Source: ZC4RG20 sp964553875 (GTDB lineage Bacteria; Pseudomonadota; Gammaproteobacteria; Steroidobacterales; Rariloculaceae). From it: a stretch of 36,391 nucleotides of DNA. The stretch is taken from the NCBI GenBank assembly GCA_964553875.1, contig CAZKNH010000026.1, positions 1 through 36,391 of the forward strand, in the 5' to 3' direction. The translations under genes were made by a program, and so were the position numbers. The notes beneath the pieces were generated by a model that was not told the DNA's origin, did not search any database, and was given only the letters and a program-made list of their open reading frames with translations. Each line of letters begins with the position of its first letter. The stretch's first letter is position 1. Positions 23,570 through 31,835 of the stretch are shown piece by piece.

Positions 23570-25054
23570 ATGAAAGATTCGCGTGTTCTGACGCCGCCGC
23601 CGATCCCGACCGAGCTGTTCGACGATGCGGCTCGTGCGGTAAGCCGGCTCGAGGAGATCTACGAGCGCAACACCGCGTTCCTGCGCGAGCGCTTCGAGGC
23701 CTACATGAACGGGGACGATCCCGGGGGCCGAGTGCGCGCCGTATATCCGTTCGTGCGAATCACGACGGAGACGTACGAGCGCCTCGACTCGCGGCTGTCG
23801 TACGGCTTCGTCGCGGGCCCCGGCGTGCACGAGACGAGCGTGACTCGGCCCGATCTCTTCCGCGACTACTACACCGAGCAGATCGGTCTGTTGCTCGAGA
23901 ATCATTGCGTACCGGTCGCGATCGGCGAATCGACCGAGCCGATCCCCGTGCACTTCGCGTACCGGCGCGACGTGAACATCGCCGTCGACTCGGGGGACGC
24001 TGCCGGCCGCAGGCTGCTGCGCGACGTGTTCGACACACCGGATCTCGCCACGATCGACGATGCGATCGTGAACGGCACGCTCGAGCGCCTGCCCGGTGCG
24101 CCCGCGCCGCTCGCGCTGTTCCGTGCCGCGCGCGTCGACTACTCGCTGCACCGCCTGCACCACTACACCGGCACCGACCCGGAGTACTTCCAGAACTTCG
24201 TGATCTTCACGAACTACCAGTTCTACGTGGACGCGTTCGCACGGATCTGCCGCGAGCGTCTCGCGGCCCCGGGCGGCGAGTGGCAGGGCTTCGTCGAGCC
24301 CGGCAATCTCCTGACCCGGCCGGGCGATGCGGCGCCGGTTTCCGGCGCGCGGCCGGAGCGTATGCCGCAGATGCCGGCGTTCCATTTGCTGAGGCCGAGG
24401 CGCGACGGGATCACGATGATCAACATCGGCACGGGGCCGTCGAACGCGCGGAACATCACGGATCACGTCGCCGTGATGCGCTCGCACGCGTGGCTGATGC
24501 TCGGCCACTGCGCGGGCCTCAGGAACTCGCAGAAGATCGGCGACTACGTGCTCGCGCACGGCTACGTGCGCGAAGACCACGTGCTCGACGAGGAGTTGCC
24601 GCTCTGGGTACCGGTTCCGGCGCTCGCGGAGATGCAGATCGCGCTCGAGCAGGCCGTCGGCGCCGTCACCGGCCTCACCGGATTCGAGCTGAAGCGCGTG
24701 ATGCGGACCGGCACGGTCTGCAGCGTCGACAACCGCAACTGGGAGATCGGCGACGCCGCGACGAAGATCCGCAAGCTCTCGCAGTCGCGTGCGATCGCGC
24801 TCGACATGGAGTCCGCGACGATCGCGGCGAACGGGTTCCGCTTCCGGGTGCCGTACGGCACGCTGCTCTGCGTTTCGGACAAACCGATGCACGGCGAGAT
24901 CAAGCTCGCCGGCATGGCGAGCGAGTTCTACCGGCAGCGGGTCGGCCAGCATCTCGACATCGGCCTCGACGCGCTCGAGCGCCTTCGGGCGCAGGAGCGC
25001 GAGCGGCTGCATTCGCGGAAGCTCCGCAGCTTCGCGGAGGTGGCGTTTCAGTGA
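23570..25054 (+). CDS. amn: AMP nucleosidase
   Basis: A 494-residue cytoplasmic enzyme that hydrolyses AMP to adenine and ribose-5-phosphate and so adjusts adenylate pools. The N-terminal AMN domain begins around FDDAARAVSRLEEIYERNTAF; the C-terminal part is the nucleoside-phosphorylase fold with TMINIGTGPSNARNITDHVA, AWLMLGHCAGLRNSQKIGDY and the catalytic-region ALDMESATIAANGFRFRVPY followed by CVSDKPMHGEIK. Length agrees with the E. coli enzyme (484 residues). The ATG at 23570 begins the family-like sequence; the open frame extends far upstream through the intergenic region without homology. No clear promoter is visible in the 224 bp shared with the divergent CBS gene. Confidence 0.95.
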   Translation: MKDSRVLTPPPIPTELFDDAARAVSRLEEIYERNTAFLRERFEAYMNGDDPGGRVRAVYPFVRITTETYERLDSRLSYGFVAGPGVHETSVTRPDLFRDYYTEQIGLLLENHCVPVAIGESTEPIPVHFAYRRDVNIAVDSGDAAGRRLLRDVFDTPDLATIDDAIVNGTLERLPGAPAPLALFRAARVDYSLHRLHHYTGTDPEYFQNFVIFTNYQFYVDAFARICRERLAAPGGEWQGFVEPGNLLTRPGDAAPVSGARPERMPQMPAFHLLRPRRDGITMINIGTGPSNARNITDHVAVMRSHAWLMLGHCAGLRNSQKIGDYVLAHGYVREDHVLDEELPLWVPVPALAEMQIALEQAVGAVTGLTGFELKRVMRTGTVCSVDNRNWEIGDAATKIRKLSQSRAIALDMESATIAANGFRFRVPYGTLLCVSDKPMHGEIKLAGMASEFYRQRVGQHLDIGLDALERLRAQERERLHSRKLRSFAEVAFQ

Positions 25055-25100
25055 CGCTCGGGCGCCGCAGGCGGCCGCCGTGGCACAGCCTCCGTCGCGA

Positions 25101-25976
25101 TCAGTCCCCGGTCGCGATGCCCCGCGACGGATCGTTGATCCACTCGCTCCACGAGCCTGCATAGAGCGCGGGCTCGTCGAATCCCGCATGACGGAGCGCG
25201 AGGATGTTGTGCGCGGCCGTGATCCCCGAGCCGCAGTAGCACACGATATCGCGCCCTGCGGCATCGCCGAACAGCGTTTCGAAGCGGCGGCGTAGCTCCT
25301 CCTTCGGCTTGAAGAAGCCGCGCTCGTCGAGGTTCTCGCTCGACGGGGCAGAGCGCGCGCCGGGGATGTGGCCCGCGATCGGATCGATCGGCTCGACTTC
25401 ACCGCGGAAGCGCGCCCGGTCACGGGCGTCGAGCAGGATCTGCTCGTGACCGTCCACGTCGTCGGCCGTGACGAGCCGTGTGAGCGGCGCGCGTTGCGCG
25501 TAGTCGGTTTGCGTGGGCAGCGGGTCGGGCGGCAGCGCCTGCGTGACCGGGAAACCGGCATCGACCCACGCGCGCCACCCCCCGTCGAGGACGGCTACCG
25601 CGGCGTGGCCGATCCAGCGCAGCATCCACCAGAGCCGCGCGGCGAACGCCCCGCCCGAGTCGTCGTACGCGACGACCTGGACGTGGGGCGACACGCCCCA
25701 CGCTTCGACTCGGGCGATCCACGCCGCACGGTCGGGCAGCGGATGCCGCCCGGTCACGCCCGGCACACGCGGTCCGCTCAATTCGAGGTCGATGTCCGCG
25801 TGCCGTGCGCCGGGGATGTGCCCGGCGCGATAGGCGTTTCGACCGGCCTCTGGATCCGCGAGCGAGAACCGGCAATCGAAGACGTGCCACGACGCATCGT
25901 CGAGGTGTGCGCGGAGGGTCGCGACGTCGATCAGCGTCGAGGCGCGGACCGTCTCGGCAGGCTGCGGAGCGGGCAT
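25101..25976 (-). CDS. sseA: Thiosulfate/3-mercaptopyruvate sulfurtransferase
   Basis: A 291-residue two-domain rhodanese. The N-terminal inactive domain (about 12-145) contains FDCRFSLADPEAGRNAYRAG and HIPGARHADIDLELSG; the C-terminal catalytic domain (about 170-290) holds the active loop IVCYCGSGITAAHN with catalytic Cys and the C-G-S-G-I/V-T signature typical of 3-mercaptopyruvate sulfurtransferase. It moves sulfane sulfur to thiols or cyanide in the cytoplasm. I take the ATG at 25976; longer readings run into the metallo-hydrolase gene. It lies 5 bp after that gene, so the two are co-transcribed. E. coli SseA has similar length (281). Thiosulfate as donor is not excluded. Confidence 0.9.
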   Translation of the reverse strand: MPAPQPAETVRASTLIDVATLRAHLDDASWHVFDCRFSLADPEAGRNAYRAGHIPGARHADIDLELSGPRVPGVTGRHPLPDRAAWIARVEAWGVSPHVQVVAYDDSGGAFAARLWWMLRWIGHAAVAVLDGGWRAWVDAGFPVTQALPPDPLPTQTDYAQRAPLTRLVTADDVDGHEQILLDARDRARFRGEVEPIDPIAGHIPGARSAPSSENLDERGFFKPKEELRRRFETLFGDAAGRDIVCYCGSGITAAHNILALRHAGFDEPALYAGSWSEWINDPSRGIATGD

Positions 25977-25981
25977 CCGTG

Positions 25982-26788
25982 CTAAGTCAGCGGGTCGAGA
26001 TCGACACGCGCGATCCAGCCTCGTGTCGACTCGGACGCCGCCGGGTAACGCTCGAGGACGAGCGGGTCGTGACCCGGGATCACGTGCGCCTTCGAGCTCG
26101 CGAGCCGGTACAGCGTCGCGTAGCCTTCGATGAGCTCCGCGACGTTGTAGACGACAGGGAAGGCTCGCCCGGTTTCCATGTGCGCATAGAAGTGCGACGC
26201 GTCCGACGCGAGCACGACATTGCCGCGTCGGGTCGCGACGCGGACGCATTGCAGCCCTTTCGTGTGCCCGCCGATCCGGTGGACCGTGATGCCCGGCGCG
26301 ATCTCGTCGGTGCCGTCGTGGAACACGACGCGATCCTCGAACACGCGCTTCACCATCCGTGCGACGTCGTCCGCCTCGAAGGGCTCCTTGATCTTGCGAT
26401 GGCACATGTAGCGCCCGGTCGCGTACTGCATTTCGGCATCCTGCAGGTGGAAGCACGCGTTCTCGAACAGGGCCGCGTTCCCGCAATGGTCGTAGTGCAT
26501 GTGCGTGACGATCACGTCACGCACGTCGGCGTGCCGGATGCCGATCGCCTCGAGCCCGCGCTCGACGGGGTTCACGAGCATCCTGCCGCGCTTCGCCGCC
26601 ATCGCCGCATCGAAGCCGGTATCGACGACGTACACGGAGTTGTCGCCGACGATCGCCCAGACGTAGTAGTCGAGCGGCATGTCCGACGTCTCGTGAGCGT
26701 CGGCACCGATGAAGTTGCTGTAGGCCTTGCGTGCGAGCTCGGCGTACTTGACGGCGTAGATCTCGTAGAGCGGAAGGGTGGTGCTCAT
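25982..26788 (-). CDS. Metallo-beta-lactamase-fold hydrolase, N-acyl homoserine lactonase-like
   Basis: A 268-residue dinuclear zinc hydrolase. The metal motif is VTHMHYDHCGNA (HxHxDH, about residues 96-107), with further ligands probably His in IGGHTKGLQC, Asp in LASDASHFYAH and His in VIPGHDPLVL. The overall pattern, including the N-terminal LPLYEIYAVKYAELARKA and WAIVGDNSVYVVDTGFD, resembles the AHL lactonase (AttM/AiiA-like) subgroup, which opens lactone rings of quorum signals. Other lactones or esters are possible, and no luxI/luxR gene is visible to support quorum quenching directly. It is the first gene of a pair with the sulfurtransferase. Confidence 0.85.
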   Translation of the reverse strand: MSTTLPLYEIYAVKYAELARKAYSNFIGADAHETSDMPLDYYVWAIVGDNSVYVVDTGFDAAMAAKRGRMLVNPVERGLEAIGIRHADVRDVIVTHMHYDHCGNAALFENACFHLQDAEMQYATGRYMCHRKIKEPFEADDVARMVKRVFEDRVVFHDGTDEIAPGITVHRIGGHTKGLQCVRVATRRGNVVLASDASHFYAHMETGRAFPVVYNVAELIEGYATLYRLASSKAHVIPGHDPLVLERYPAASESTRGWIARVDLDPLT

Positions 26789-26833
26789 CTCGCTTCGGGC
26801 TCCGTTATGGGCCGCGGCTCGCCGGCAAGTCGC

Positions 26834-27391
26834 TCACCACCAGCGTACGCGGCCGGTATCCACGTGGATGAACCGGTCTTCGGGATAATAGCCGACGCCG
26901 CCCGCCGCGAGCGCGAGGGCTTCCTCACGGAGCCGGTCGAGCGGCGCACCGACGAGCCGCACGTCCATCGCCTTGCCTTCCATGTGGAGGCTGCGCTGCG
27001 CGACGCCGTTGCTCTTCGCGCGCAGCATCTCGTTCGTCTTCGGCGAGCGGTATGCGGAGATGATCTCGTACGTGCCTTTCCCGCCCGCCCGGCGGCGCAG
27101 CTCGTAGAGGATGTCGAGGAGCTGCGGATCCATCGGGTGCACGTCGCCCGTGCGGAAATCGCGCAGAAAATGATTGATCTCGTCGAGCGCGCCGGGCAGA
27201 TATCGGCCGTTCACGGCGTACGTCACACGCAGGCGCTCGCCTGTGTGCGTATGATAGAACGTCAACGCGCGCGGCTCCGTCGCCCGAGAGGCCGGCGCGA
27301 ACAACACGCCCGCGATCGCGGCCGCGCTCGAAACGAGCACGCGACGGCGGGCCAAGCTCTCGGGCGAAACGTCCATACATTCGTCGCACAT
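26834..27391 (-). CDS. mepK: MepK/YcbK-type murein endopeptidase (DUF882, peptidase M15 family)
   Basis: A 185-residue exported zinc peptidase. A twin-arginine type signal (SLARRRVLVSSAAAIAGVLF) precedes the catalytic domain, as in E. coli YcbK. Zinc-site segments are ISAYRSPKTNEML, RSLHMEGKAMDVR (H-X6-D) and the C-terminal FIHVDTGRVRWW (His). E. coli MepK cleaves mDAP-mDAP 3-3 cross-links made by L,D-transpeptidases, and an L,D-transpeptidase gene begins head to head here. AGGGGAGG lies 10 bp before the ATG at 27391; an ATG five codons downstream is an alternative. The start codon shares two bases with the start of the transpeptidase frame on the other strand, which is unusual. Confidence 0.9.
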   Translation of the reverse strand: MCDECMDVSPESLARRRVLVSSAAAIAGVLFAPASRATEPRALTFYHTHTGERLRVTYAVNGRYLPGALDEINHFLRDFRTGDVHPMDPQLLDILYELRRRAGGKGTYEIISAYRSPKTNEMLRAKSNGVAQRSLHMEGKAMDVRLVGAPLDRLREEALALAAGGVGYYPEDRFIHVDTGRVRWW

Positions 27392-29069
27392 GAATCGGAT
27401 GCCTCCCCTTGGTCATCGCTTGCGCCCGCGCGGCAGAGCCGTGCGGATCGCGTCCTGCGCCGCGCTGCTTGCGCTCTTCTCTTCGGCCGCCACGCTTGCG
27501 GACGAGTCGCTCCGCGCCCGCGTCGAAGCGCTCGCCGATGAGCCGCGCATCGACGGTGTCGCGGTCGCCGACCCTTGGTTCCTGATTCGATTCTACGAGC
27601 GACGGCAGTTTAGCCCTGCGTGGGAATCCGACGCAAAGCGTGACGCGCTGCTCCGCGCGCTTGAGGCGAGCGTCGAGCACGGCCTCGATCCGGGCGACTA
27701 CCATGTCGAGCTATTGCGCGCGCACGCCGAGGGAAACCACGACGAGGACCCGACGGCAGCGACGATCCATTTCGAGCTCCTCGCATCGGACGCGCTCGCG
27801 CGGTTTGCGTTTCATCTGCGCTTCGGCAAGGTGAATCCGGAAGCGCTCGAGCCGAGCTGGAACTTCAGCCGCACGCTCGAAGGTACGAATCCGATCGCGG
27901 TGTTCCAGCGTCTGATCGACGCCGCCGACATCGCCGCGGAGGTCGAGACACTCGCACCGCAGGAGCCGCGCTACGCCGACCTCAAGGCGGCGCTCGCGGC
28001 CTACCGGGCGATCGAGCAGGCCGGCGGATGGCCGCGGCTCGACGCCGGGACGACGCTCAAGCCCGGCATGCGGGACGCGCGCGTCGCCGAGCTCAGGGAT
28101 CGGCTGCGGATCGAGGGCTACGCCGCGGGAGCGGGCGCGGATCCCGAGCTTTTCGACGAAGCCCTCGAAGCAGCCGTGCGCGCTTTCCAGCGGCTTCATG
28201 GTCTCGATGCGGACGGCGTCGTCGGACCGCGGACGATAGCGGCGCTCAACGTGCCGGTCGAAGCGCGCATCGATCAGCTGCGCGTCAATCTCGAGCGGTT
28301 GCGCTGGATCTTCCGCGATCTCGAGGAGCGTTACATCGTCGCGAACATCGCCCGCTTCCAGGTCTCGCTGATCGAGAACGGTGAGCCCGTGTGGACGACG
28401 CGAGCGGTCGTCGGCCGTCCGTACCGGCAGACGCCGACGTTCCGCGCGCAGATGACGTACCTCGTGCTGAACCCGACATGGACGGTGCCGCCCGGAATCC
28501 TGCGCAGCGACCTGTTGCCCGAGCTTCGCCGCGACCCGGGGTCGCTCGCACGGCGCAACATGGTCGTGCTCGATACGTCGGGGCGAGTCGTCGATCCGTC
28601 CACCGTCGATTGGAACGCGCCGCACTTCCCGTACATGCTGCGGCAGGAGCCGGGACCGGACAACGCGCTCGGCCGCGTGAAGTTCATGTTCCCGAATCCG
28701 CACCACGTCTACATGCACGACACGCCGTCGCGCGAGCTTTTCGCGCGCGCCGACCGAACGTTCAGCTCGGGCTGCATCCGCCTCGAGAATCCGCTCGAGC
28801 TCGCCGAGATCCTGCTCGCCGAGACCGGGCGCTGGGACCGCGCAGCGATCGATGCCGTGCTCGCGACGGGACAGCCGCGCACGATCACGCTGCCGCGGCC
28901 CCTGACGGTGCTCTTGATCTACGCGACGGCCGTGCCGGAGAACGGCGAGCTCTATCTCCTGCCCGACGTCTACGGGCGCGACGCGCGTGTGCTCGACGCG
29001 CTCGAGGCGCCGTTCGAGTTCGTGCCTCCGGCGGGCTACGAACAAGCCTTGAGCGCGAACGTTCCTTGA
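27390..29069 (+). CDS. L,D-transpeptidase of the YcbB/LdtD type with peptidoglycan-binding domain
   Basis: A 559-residue exported enzyme that makes 3-3 cross-links (or anchors proteins) in peptidoglycan. A signal peptide (VRIASCAALLALFSSAATLA) follows a short charged leader. The large N-terminal scaffold region (about 30-215, WFLIRFYERRQFSPAWESDA) is typical of the LdtD group. A PG_binding_1 domain follows at about 220-290 (AVRAFQRLHGLDADGVVGPR). The YkuD catalytic domain occupies about 310-485, with YMHDTPSRELFARADRTF and SSGCIRLENP holding the catalytic Cys (about residue 462) and His. Starts at 27390, 27399 or GTG 27441 all keep the signal; none has a clear Shine-Dalgarno. Divergent from mepK, with a functional link likely. 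Confidence 0.9.
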   Translation: MNRMPPLGHRLRPRGRAVRIASCAALLALFSSAATLADESLRARVEALADEPRIDGVAVADPWFLIRFYERRQFSPAWESDAKRDALLRALEASVEHGLDPGDYHVELLRAHAEGNHDEDPTAATIHFELLASDALARFAFHLRFGKVNPEALEPSWNFSRTLEGTNPIAVFQRLIDAADIAAEVETLAPQEPRYADLKAALAAYRAIEQAGGWPRLDAGTTLKPGMRDARVAELRDRLRIEGYAAGAGADPELFDEALEAAVRAFQRLHGLDADGVVGPRTIAALNVPVEARIDQLRVNLERLRWIFRDLEERYIVANIARFQVSLIENGEPVWTTRAVVGRPYRQTPTFRAQMTYLVLNPTWTVPPGILRSDLLPELRRDPGSLARRNMVVLDTSGRVVDPSTVDWNAPHFPYMLRQEPGPDNALGRVKFMFPNPHHVYMHDTPSRELFARADRTFSSGCIRLENPLELAEILLAETGRWDRAAIDAVLATGQPRTITLPRPLTVLLIYATAVPENGELYLLPDVYGRDARVLDALEAPFEFVPPAGYEQALSANVP

Positions 29070-29083
29070 GGAGCGAGCGGCCC

Positions 29084-30322
29084 GTGAAGAGTCGGGCGAA
29101 GCCCGGCGCCGCGGACGACGATGCGCGGCTCGTCGCCGAGTGCCGCGCGCGCGCCGTCGAGCTGCTCAAGAAGAACTCGACGCCGGCCGGCGTGCTCGCG
29201 GCGTCGCCGAATCCGAAAGCCGAGCGGCGCGGCTACACGTCGATCTTCGGGCGGGACGCCGCGATCTGCGCGCTCGGCATGGCCGTATCCGGCGACCGCG
29301 AGCTCGAGCGCGCGGCCGTCGCCGGGCTCGAGACGCTCGCTGCGCATCAGGCGCCGAACGGGCAGCTTCCGAAGTTCGTCGACGTCGACGGCCGCGAGGC
29401 CGATTTCTGGTACTTGGGCTGCATCGATTCGACGCTCTGGTGGCTGATCGCGCTCGAGTATCTCGATCGCGCGGGCCTCGCGCGCGGCATTCTCAAACGG
29501 CAGCGGCGGCGCGTCGAGCGCGCATTGTGCTGGCTGCTCGCGCAGGAGCATCAGCGCTTTTACCTGCTGCAGCAGAACGAGGCGAGCGACTGGGCCGACA
29601 TCATGCCGCGCTCGGGTTTCGTCCTCTACACGAATGCCCTCTGGTACCGCGTCAAGCGGCTCTTCGGATTGCCGCACACCGACGAGACGCGGGCGAACTT
29701 CAACGGTCTCTTCCATCCGTTCTCGGCGGGACTGCCCGAGTATCGGCGCGGGCGGCTCCTCTGCGACTACGTGCTGAGGAAGGCGAAGAACCGCGATCTG
29801 TTCCTGAGCTTCGTCAACTTCTCGTTCTTTGGGGACGAGGGTGACGTGCTCGGCAACCTGCTCGCGATGCTCGCGGGTGCGGCCGAGCGGGAAGCCGCGC
29901 GGCGCGCGCTCGGCGCGCTGCTCGCGGCGCGCGTGCACGAGCCGTATCCGGTGCGCGCCGTCGTGAAGCCGATCGCGAAGACGAGCACGCTGTGGCGGCC
30001 GTACATGGCCCGGCATCGGCAGAATTTCGCGTGGCAGTACCACAACGGCGGCATCTGGCCGATGGTCGGCGCGTTCTGGGTATGCGCGCTCGTCGGCGCA
30101 GGGCACGTCGAGCTCGCGCGTGCCGAGCTCGTGAAGCTCGCGCGTGCATGTGCCTTGCGCGGCTTTCGGTTCTCGGAGTGGCTGCACGGCCGGACGCTCG
30201 CAGCGCGCGGAATGCCGGGACAATCGTGGAGCGCGGCGGGGTTTCTGCTCGCGGATCACGTCGTGAACGGCGGCGAGGATCCGCTCGGCTCGAGCCCCGA
30301 GCGTGGCATGAAGCTTGCTTGA
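29084..30322 (+). CDS. (alpha/alpha)6-barrel glycosidase, GH100/debranching-like
   Basis: A 412-residue soluble protein without signal peptide. Segments GYTSIFGRDAAICALGMAVS, DFWYLGCIDSTLWWLIALEY, QNEASDWADIMPRSGFVLYT, FAWQYHNGGIWPMVGAFWV and MPGQSWSAAGFLLADHV match the six-hairpin glycosidases. They most resemble neutral/alkaline invertase-type (GH100) enzymes and the proteins annotated as amylo-alpha-1,6-glucosidases. Asp in SDWADIMP and Glu or Asp in FGRDA are candidate catalytic residues. Sucrose, another alpha-glucoside or a branched glucan could be the substrate. The GTG at 29084 has GAGGAG 11 bp upstream and starts 14 bp after the transpeptidase stop, so the two are probably co-transcribed. 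The open frame upstream of the GTG lies inside the transpeptidase gene and is not used. Confidence 0.78.
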   Translation: MKSRAKPGAADDDARLVAECRARAVELLKKNSTPAGVLAASPNPKAERRGYTSIFGRDAAICALGMAVSGDRELERAAVAGLETLAAHQAPNGQLPKFVDVDGREADFWYLGCIDSTLWWLIALEYLDRAGLARGILKRQRRRVERALCWLLAQEHQRFYLLQQNEASDWADIMPRSGFVLYTNALWYRVKRLFGLPHTDETRANFNGLFHPFSAGLPEYRRGRLLCDYVLRKAKNRDLFLSFVNFSFFGDEGDVLGNLLAMLAGAAEREAARRALGALLAARVHEPYPVRAVVKPIAKTSTLWRPYMARHRQNFAWQYHNGGIWPMVGAFWVCALVGAGHVELARAELVKLARACALRGFRFSEWLHGRTLAARGMPGQSWSAAGFLLADHVVNGGEDPLGSSPERGMKLA

Positions 30323-30352
30323 GCCCCGTCGTTTCGACGACGAGGAGTGCCG

Positions 30353-30904
30353 ATGGCACGCACCAGGATTCTCGCAGCGCTCTTTTGCGGCGTGCTCGTT
30401 TCCGTTCCGACGTGGGCCGACGAAAACTCGGGCCTATATCTCGGCGCCGGGCTCGGCGACTTCTCGACCGAGATCAACGATCTCGACGACGTCGATCTCG
30501 ACTTCGACGAGGACAGCGACGCTTCGAGGATCTTCGTCGGGTGGCGCTTCAATCGGGTGATCGCCGCCCAGCTCGACTACTTCGATTTCGGGGACTCGGC
30601 GGCCGCGACGAACCTGTTGTCGATCGAGTCGGATGCCAGGGGCATCGCGCCGTCGCTCGTCGCGACGCTGCCGTTGGGGCCGGTGGAGCTCTTCGTCAAA
30701 GGCGGATGGCTCTTCTACGATCTCGAGGTGACGGCGAGCGGGGACGAGATTTTCGACGAGAGCGAGAACGACCCGATGTACGGCGCCGGCATCGGCATTA
30801 CGCTGCTCGAGCGGCTCGCGCTGCGGGCCGAGTACGAGGTCATCGATATCAGCGAGATCGAGGACGCGGAGGCGGTCTGGATCACTGCGGCCTGGCGATT
30901 CTGA
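30353..30904 (+). CDS. Small outer-membrane beta-barrel protein
   Basis: A 183-residue protein with a signal peptide (MARTRILAALFCGVLVSVPTWA) and an eight-stranded barrel pattern like OmpA/OprF N-terminal domains: GLYLGAGLGDFSTEI, RIFVGWRFNRVIAAQLDYFD, ELFVKGGWLFYDLEV, MYGAGIGITLLERLALRAEY and the terminal AVWITAAWRF, ending in Phe. Loops are acidic (DLDDVDLDFDEDSDA). No OmpA-like peptidoglycan domain follows. GAGGAG sits 5-6 bp before the ATG at 30353; an in-frame GTG two codons earlier is disregarded because it overlaps that site. It is 30 bp after the glycosidase gene and could share its transcript. Function is unknown beyond an envelope role. Confidence 0.85.
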   Translation: MARTRILAALFCGVLVSVPTWADENSGLYLGAGLGDFSTEINDLDDVDLDFDEDSDASRIFVGWRFNRVIAAQLDYFDFGDSAAATNLLSIESDARGIAPSLVATLPLGPVELFVKGGWLFYDLEVTASGDEIFDESENDPMYGAGIGITLLERLALRAEYEVIDISEIEDAEAVWITAAWRF

Positions 30905-30917
30905 CCGCACGCCGTCC

Positions 30918-30946
30918 TTGACGCGGGACGCGGCAGCGCCTATTAA
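30918..30946 (+). promoter_or_regulatory. Sigma70-like promoter of the 31038-34924 operon
   Basis: TTGACG (30918-30923, 5 of 6 to TTGACA), an exact 17-bp spacer and TATTAA (30941-30946, 4 of 6 to TATAAT). Initiation near 30953 would give a leader of about 85 nt before the ATG at 31038. By hexamers and spacing it is one of the two best promoter candidates I see, with the CHRD promoter. Confidence 0.6.
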
Positions 30947-31037
30947 GTCGCCGCGGTCCGGGCGGCGCTCGCCAACCCCAAAACGATCATCGCGGCGCCC
31001 GCGCGTGACCGACCAGGTTTGCGCGAGGTACGGGCAG

Positions 31038-31286
31038 ATGCCGGAAATGGGGGCGCCGTCCGATTGGGCGGCCGTTGGCACGCTGTGTGTCGTTTCGTTC
31101 GTTGCGTTCATCGCCGGCGCGGTCTTCCGCCGGTGGCCGGACAAGGTGCGGCAGTGCTTCGAGAGCGTCGACGGTTCGTTGACGTTCCTGTCGCCCGACG
31201 CGCATCTCGCGCTGGTCACGGCGAGCGGGTGGGCGTTGCAGGCCGCGTCCGTGGCGGCGTTGGTGGCGGCCGCGCTCCTTTTGTGA
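31038..31286 (+). CDS. Small two-TM membrane protein, unknown function
   Basis: An 82-residue protein with two predicted membrane helices, about residues 9-29 (WAAVGTLCVVSFVAFIAGAVF) and 61-82 (ASGWALQAASVAALVAAALLL in part), joined by a charged loop with RRWPDKVRQCFESVDG. I place the start at the ATG at 31038, which has GAGG 9 bp upstream; a GTG at 31005 is possible. I recognise no family. It is the first gene after the predicted promoter and lies 12 bp upstream of the pyrimidine-dimer glycosylase gene, so it belongs to that operon. Confidence 0.6.
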   Translation: MPEMGAPSDWAAVGTLCVVSFVAFIAGAVFRRWPDKVRQCFESVDGSLTFLSPDAHLALVTASGWALQAASVAALVAAALLL

Positions 31287-31298
31287 AAGCCTGCGGGG

Positions 31299-31835
31299 AT
31301 GCGGCTCTGGACTCTGCATCCTCGCTACCTCGACCGGCAAGGGCTGGTCGCGCTCTGGCGCGAGGCGCTGCTCGCCCGCGCCGTGCTGCGCGGCCGGACG
31401 CGCGGCTATACGCGGCATCCCCAGCTCGAGCGATTTCGCGCGCACCCTGCGCCGAGACGCGCGATCAGCGCGTATCTCGCCGGTGTCTACGCCGAGGCGG
31501 CGGCGCGAGGCTACCTCTTCGATCGACGCAAGATCGGGCCGCTCGGTAACGTCGCCCGCATCCCGGCGACGACCGGACAAATCGCGCACGAGTGGGCGCA
31601 CCTGCTCGCGAAGGTTCGCGGCAGGAGCCCGGAGCACGCGGTGCGGCTCGGGGCGGTCACGTTCCCGGAGTGTCATCCGCTTTTCATCCCGGTCGGAGGG
31701 CCCGTCGAGCCGTGGGAGCGGCGGACCGATGCTTTGACCCGGCAAGAAGCCGTCCGCCGCGCCGCGTCGAAGCGCCGCGGCTCGCTGGCTCGACCCGATC
31801 CGACGTCCGCCGTTGACACGCGGCGCCGCCGATGA
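31299..31835 (+). CDS. Pyrimidine dimer DNA glycosylase (T4 endonuclease V-like)
   Basis: A 178-residue protein resembling the Pyr_excise family of pyrimidine-dimer glycosylases: RLWTLHPRYLDRQGLVALWR at the N-terminus, GRTRGYTRHPQLERFRAHP, and AISAYLAGVYAEAAARGYLF with DRRKIG following. Such enzymes recognise UV photoproducts and cut the glycosidic bond and backbone. T4 endonuclease V uses the amino group of Thr2 and Glu23; here residue 2 is Arg, as far as the frame shows, and Glu23 (WREALLA) is a candidate conserved Glu. The C-terminal 60 residues, with GQIAHEWAHLL and FPECHPLFIPVGGPVEPWE, exceed the phage enzyme (138 residues). Its stop overlaps the next start (ATGA), so a DNA-repair gene is translationally coupled to a membrane-protein gene. 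Confidence 0.78.
   Translation: MRLWTLHPRYLDRQGLVALWREALLARAVLRGRTRGYTRHPQLERFRAHPAPRRAISAYLAGVYAEAAARGYLFDRRKIGPLGNVARIPATTGQIAHEWAHLLAKVRGRSPEHAVRLGAVTFPECHPLFIPVGGPVEPWERRTDALTRQEAVRRAASKRRGSLARPDPTSAVDTRRRR

Noticed and set aside
23342..25561. Very long antisense frame over amn and sseA
   Set aside because: It crosses two unrelated real genes and an intergenic region, as expected only for a composition shadow.
25982..26788. YcbL/glyoxalase II identity for the metallo-hydrolase next to mepK
   Set aside because: E. coli ycbBKL synteny invites this, but length (268) and the N-terminal region fit the lactonase-like subgroup better than the about 215-residue YcbL.
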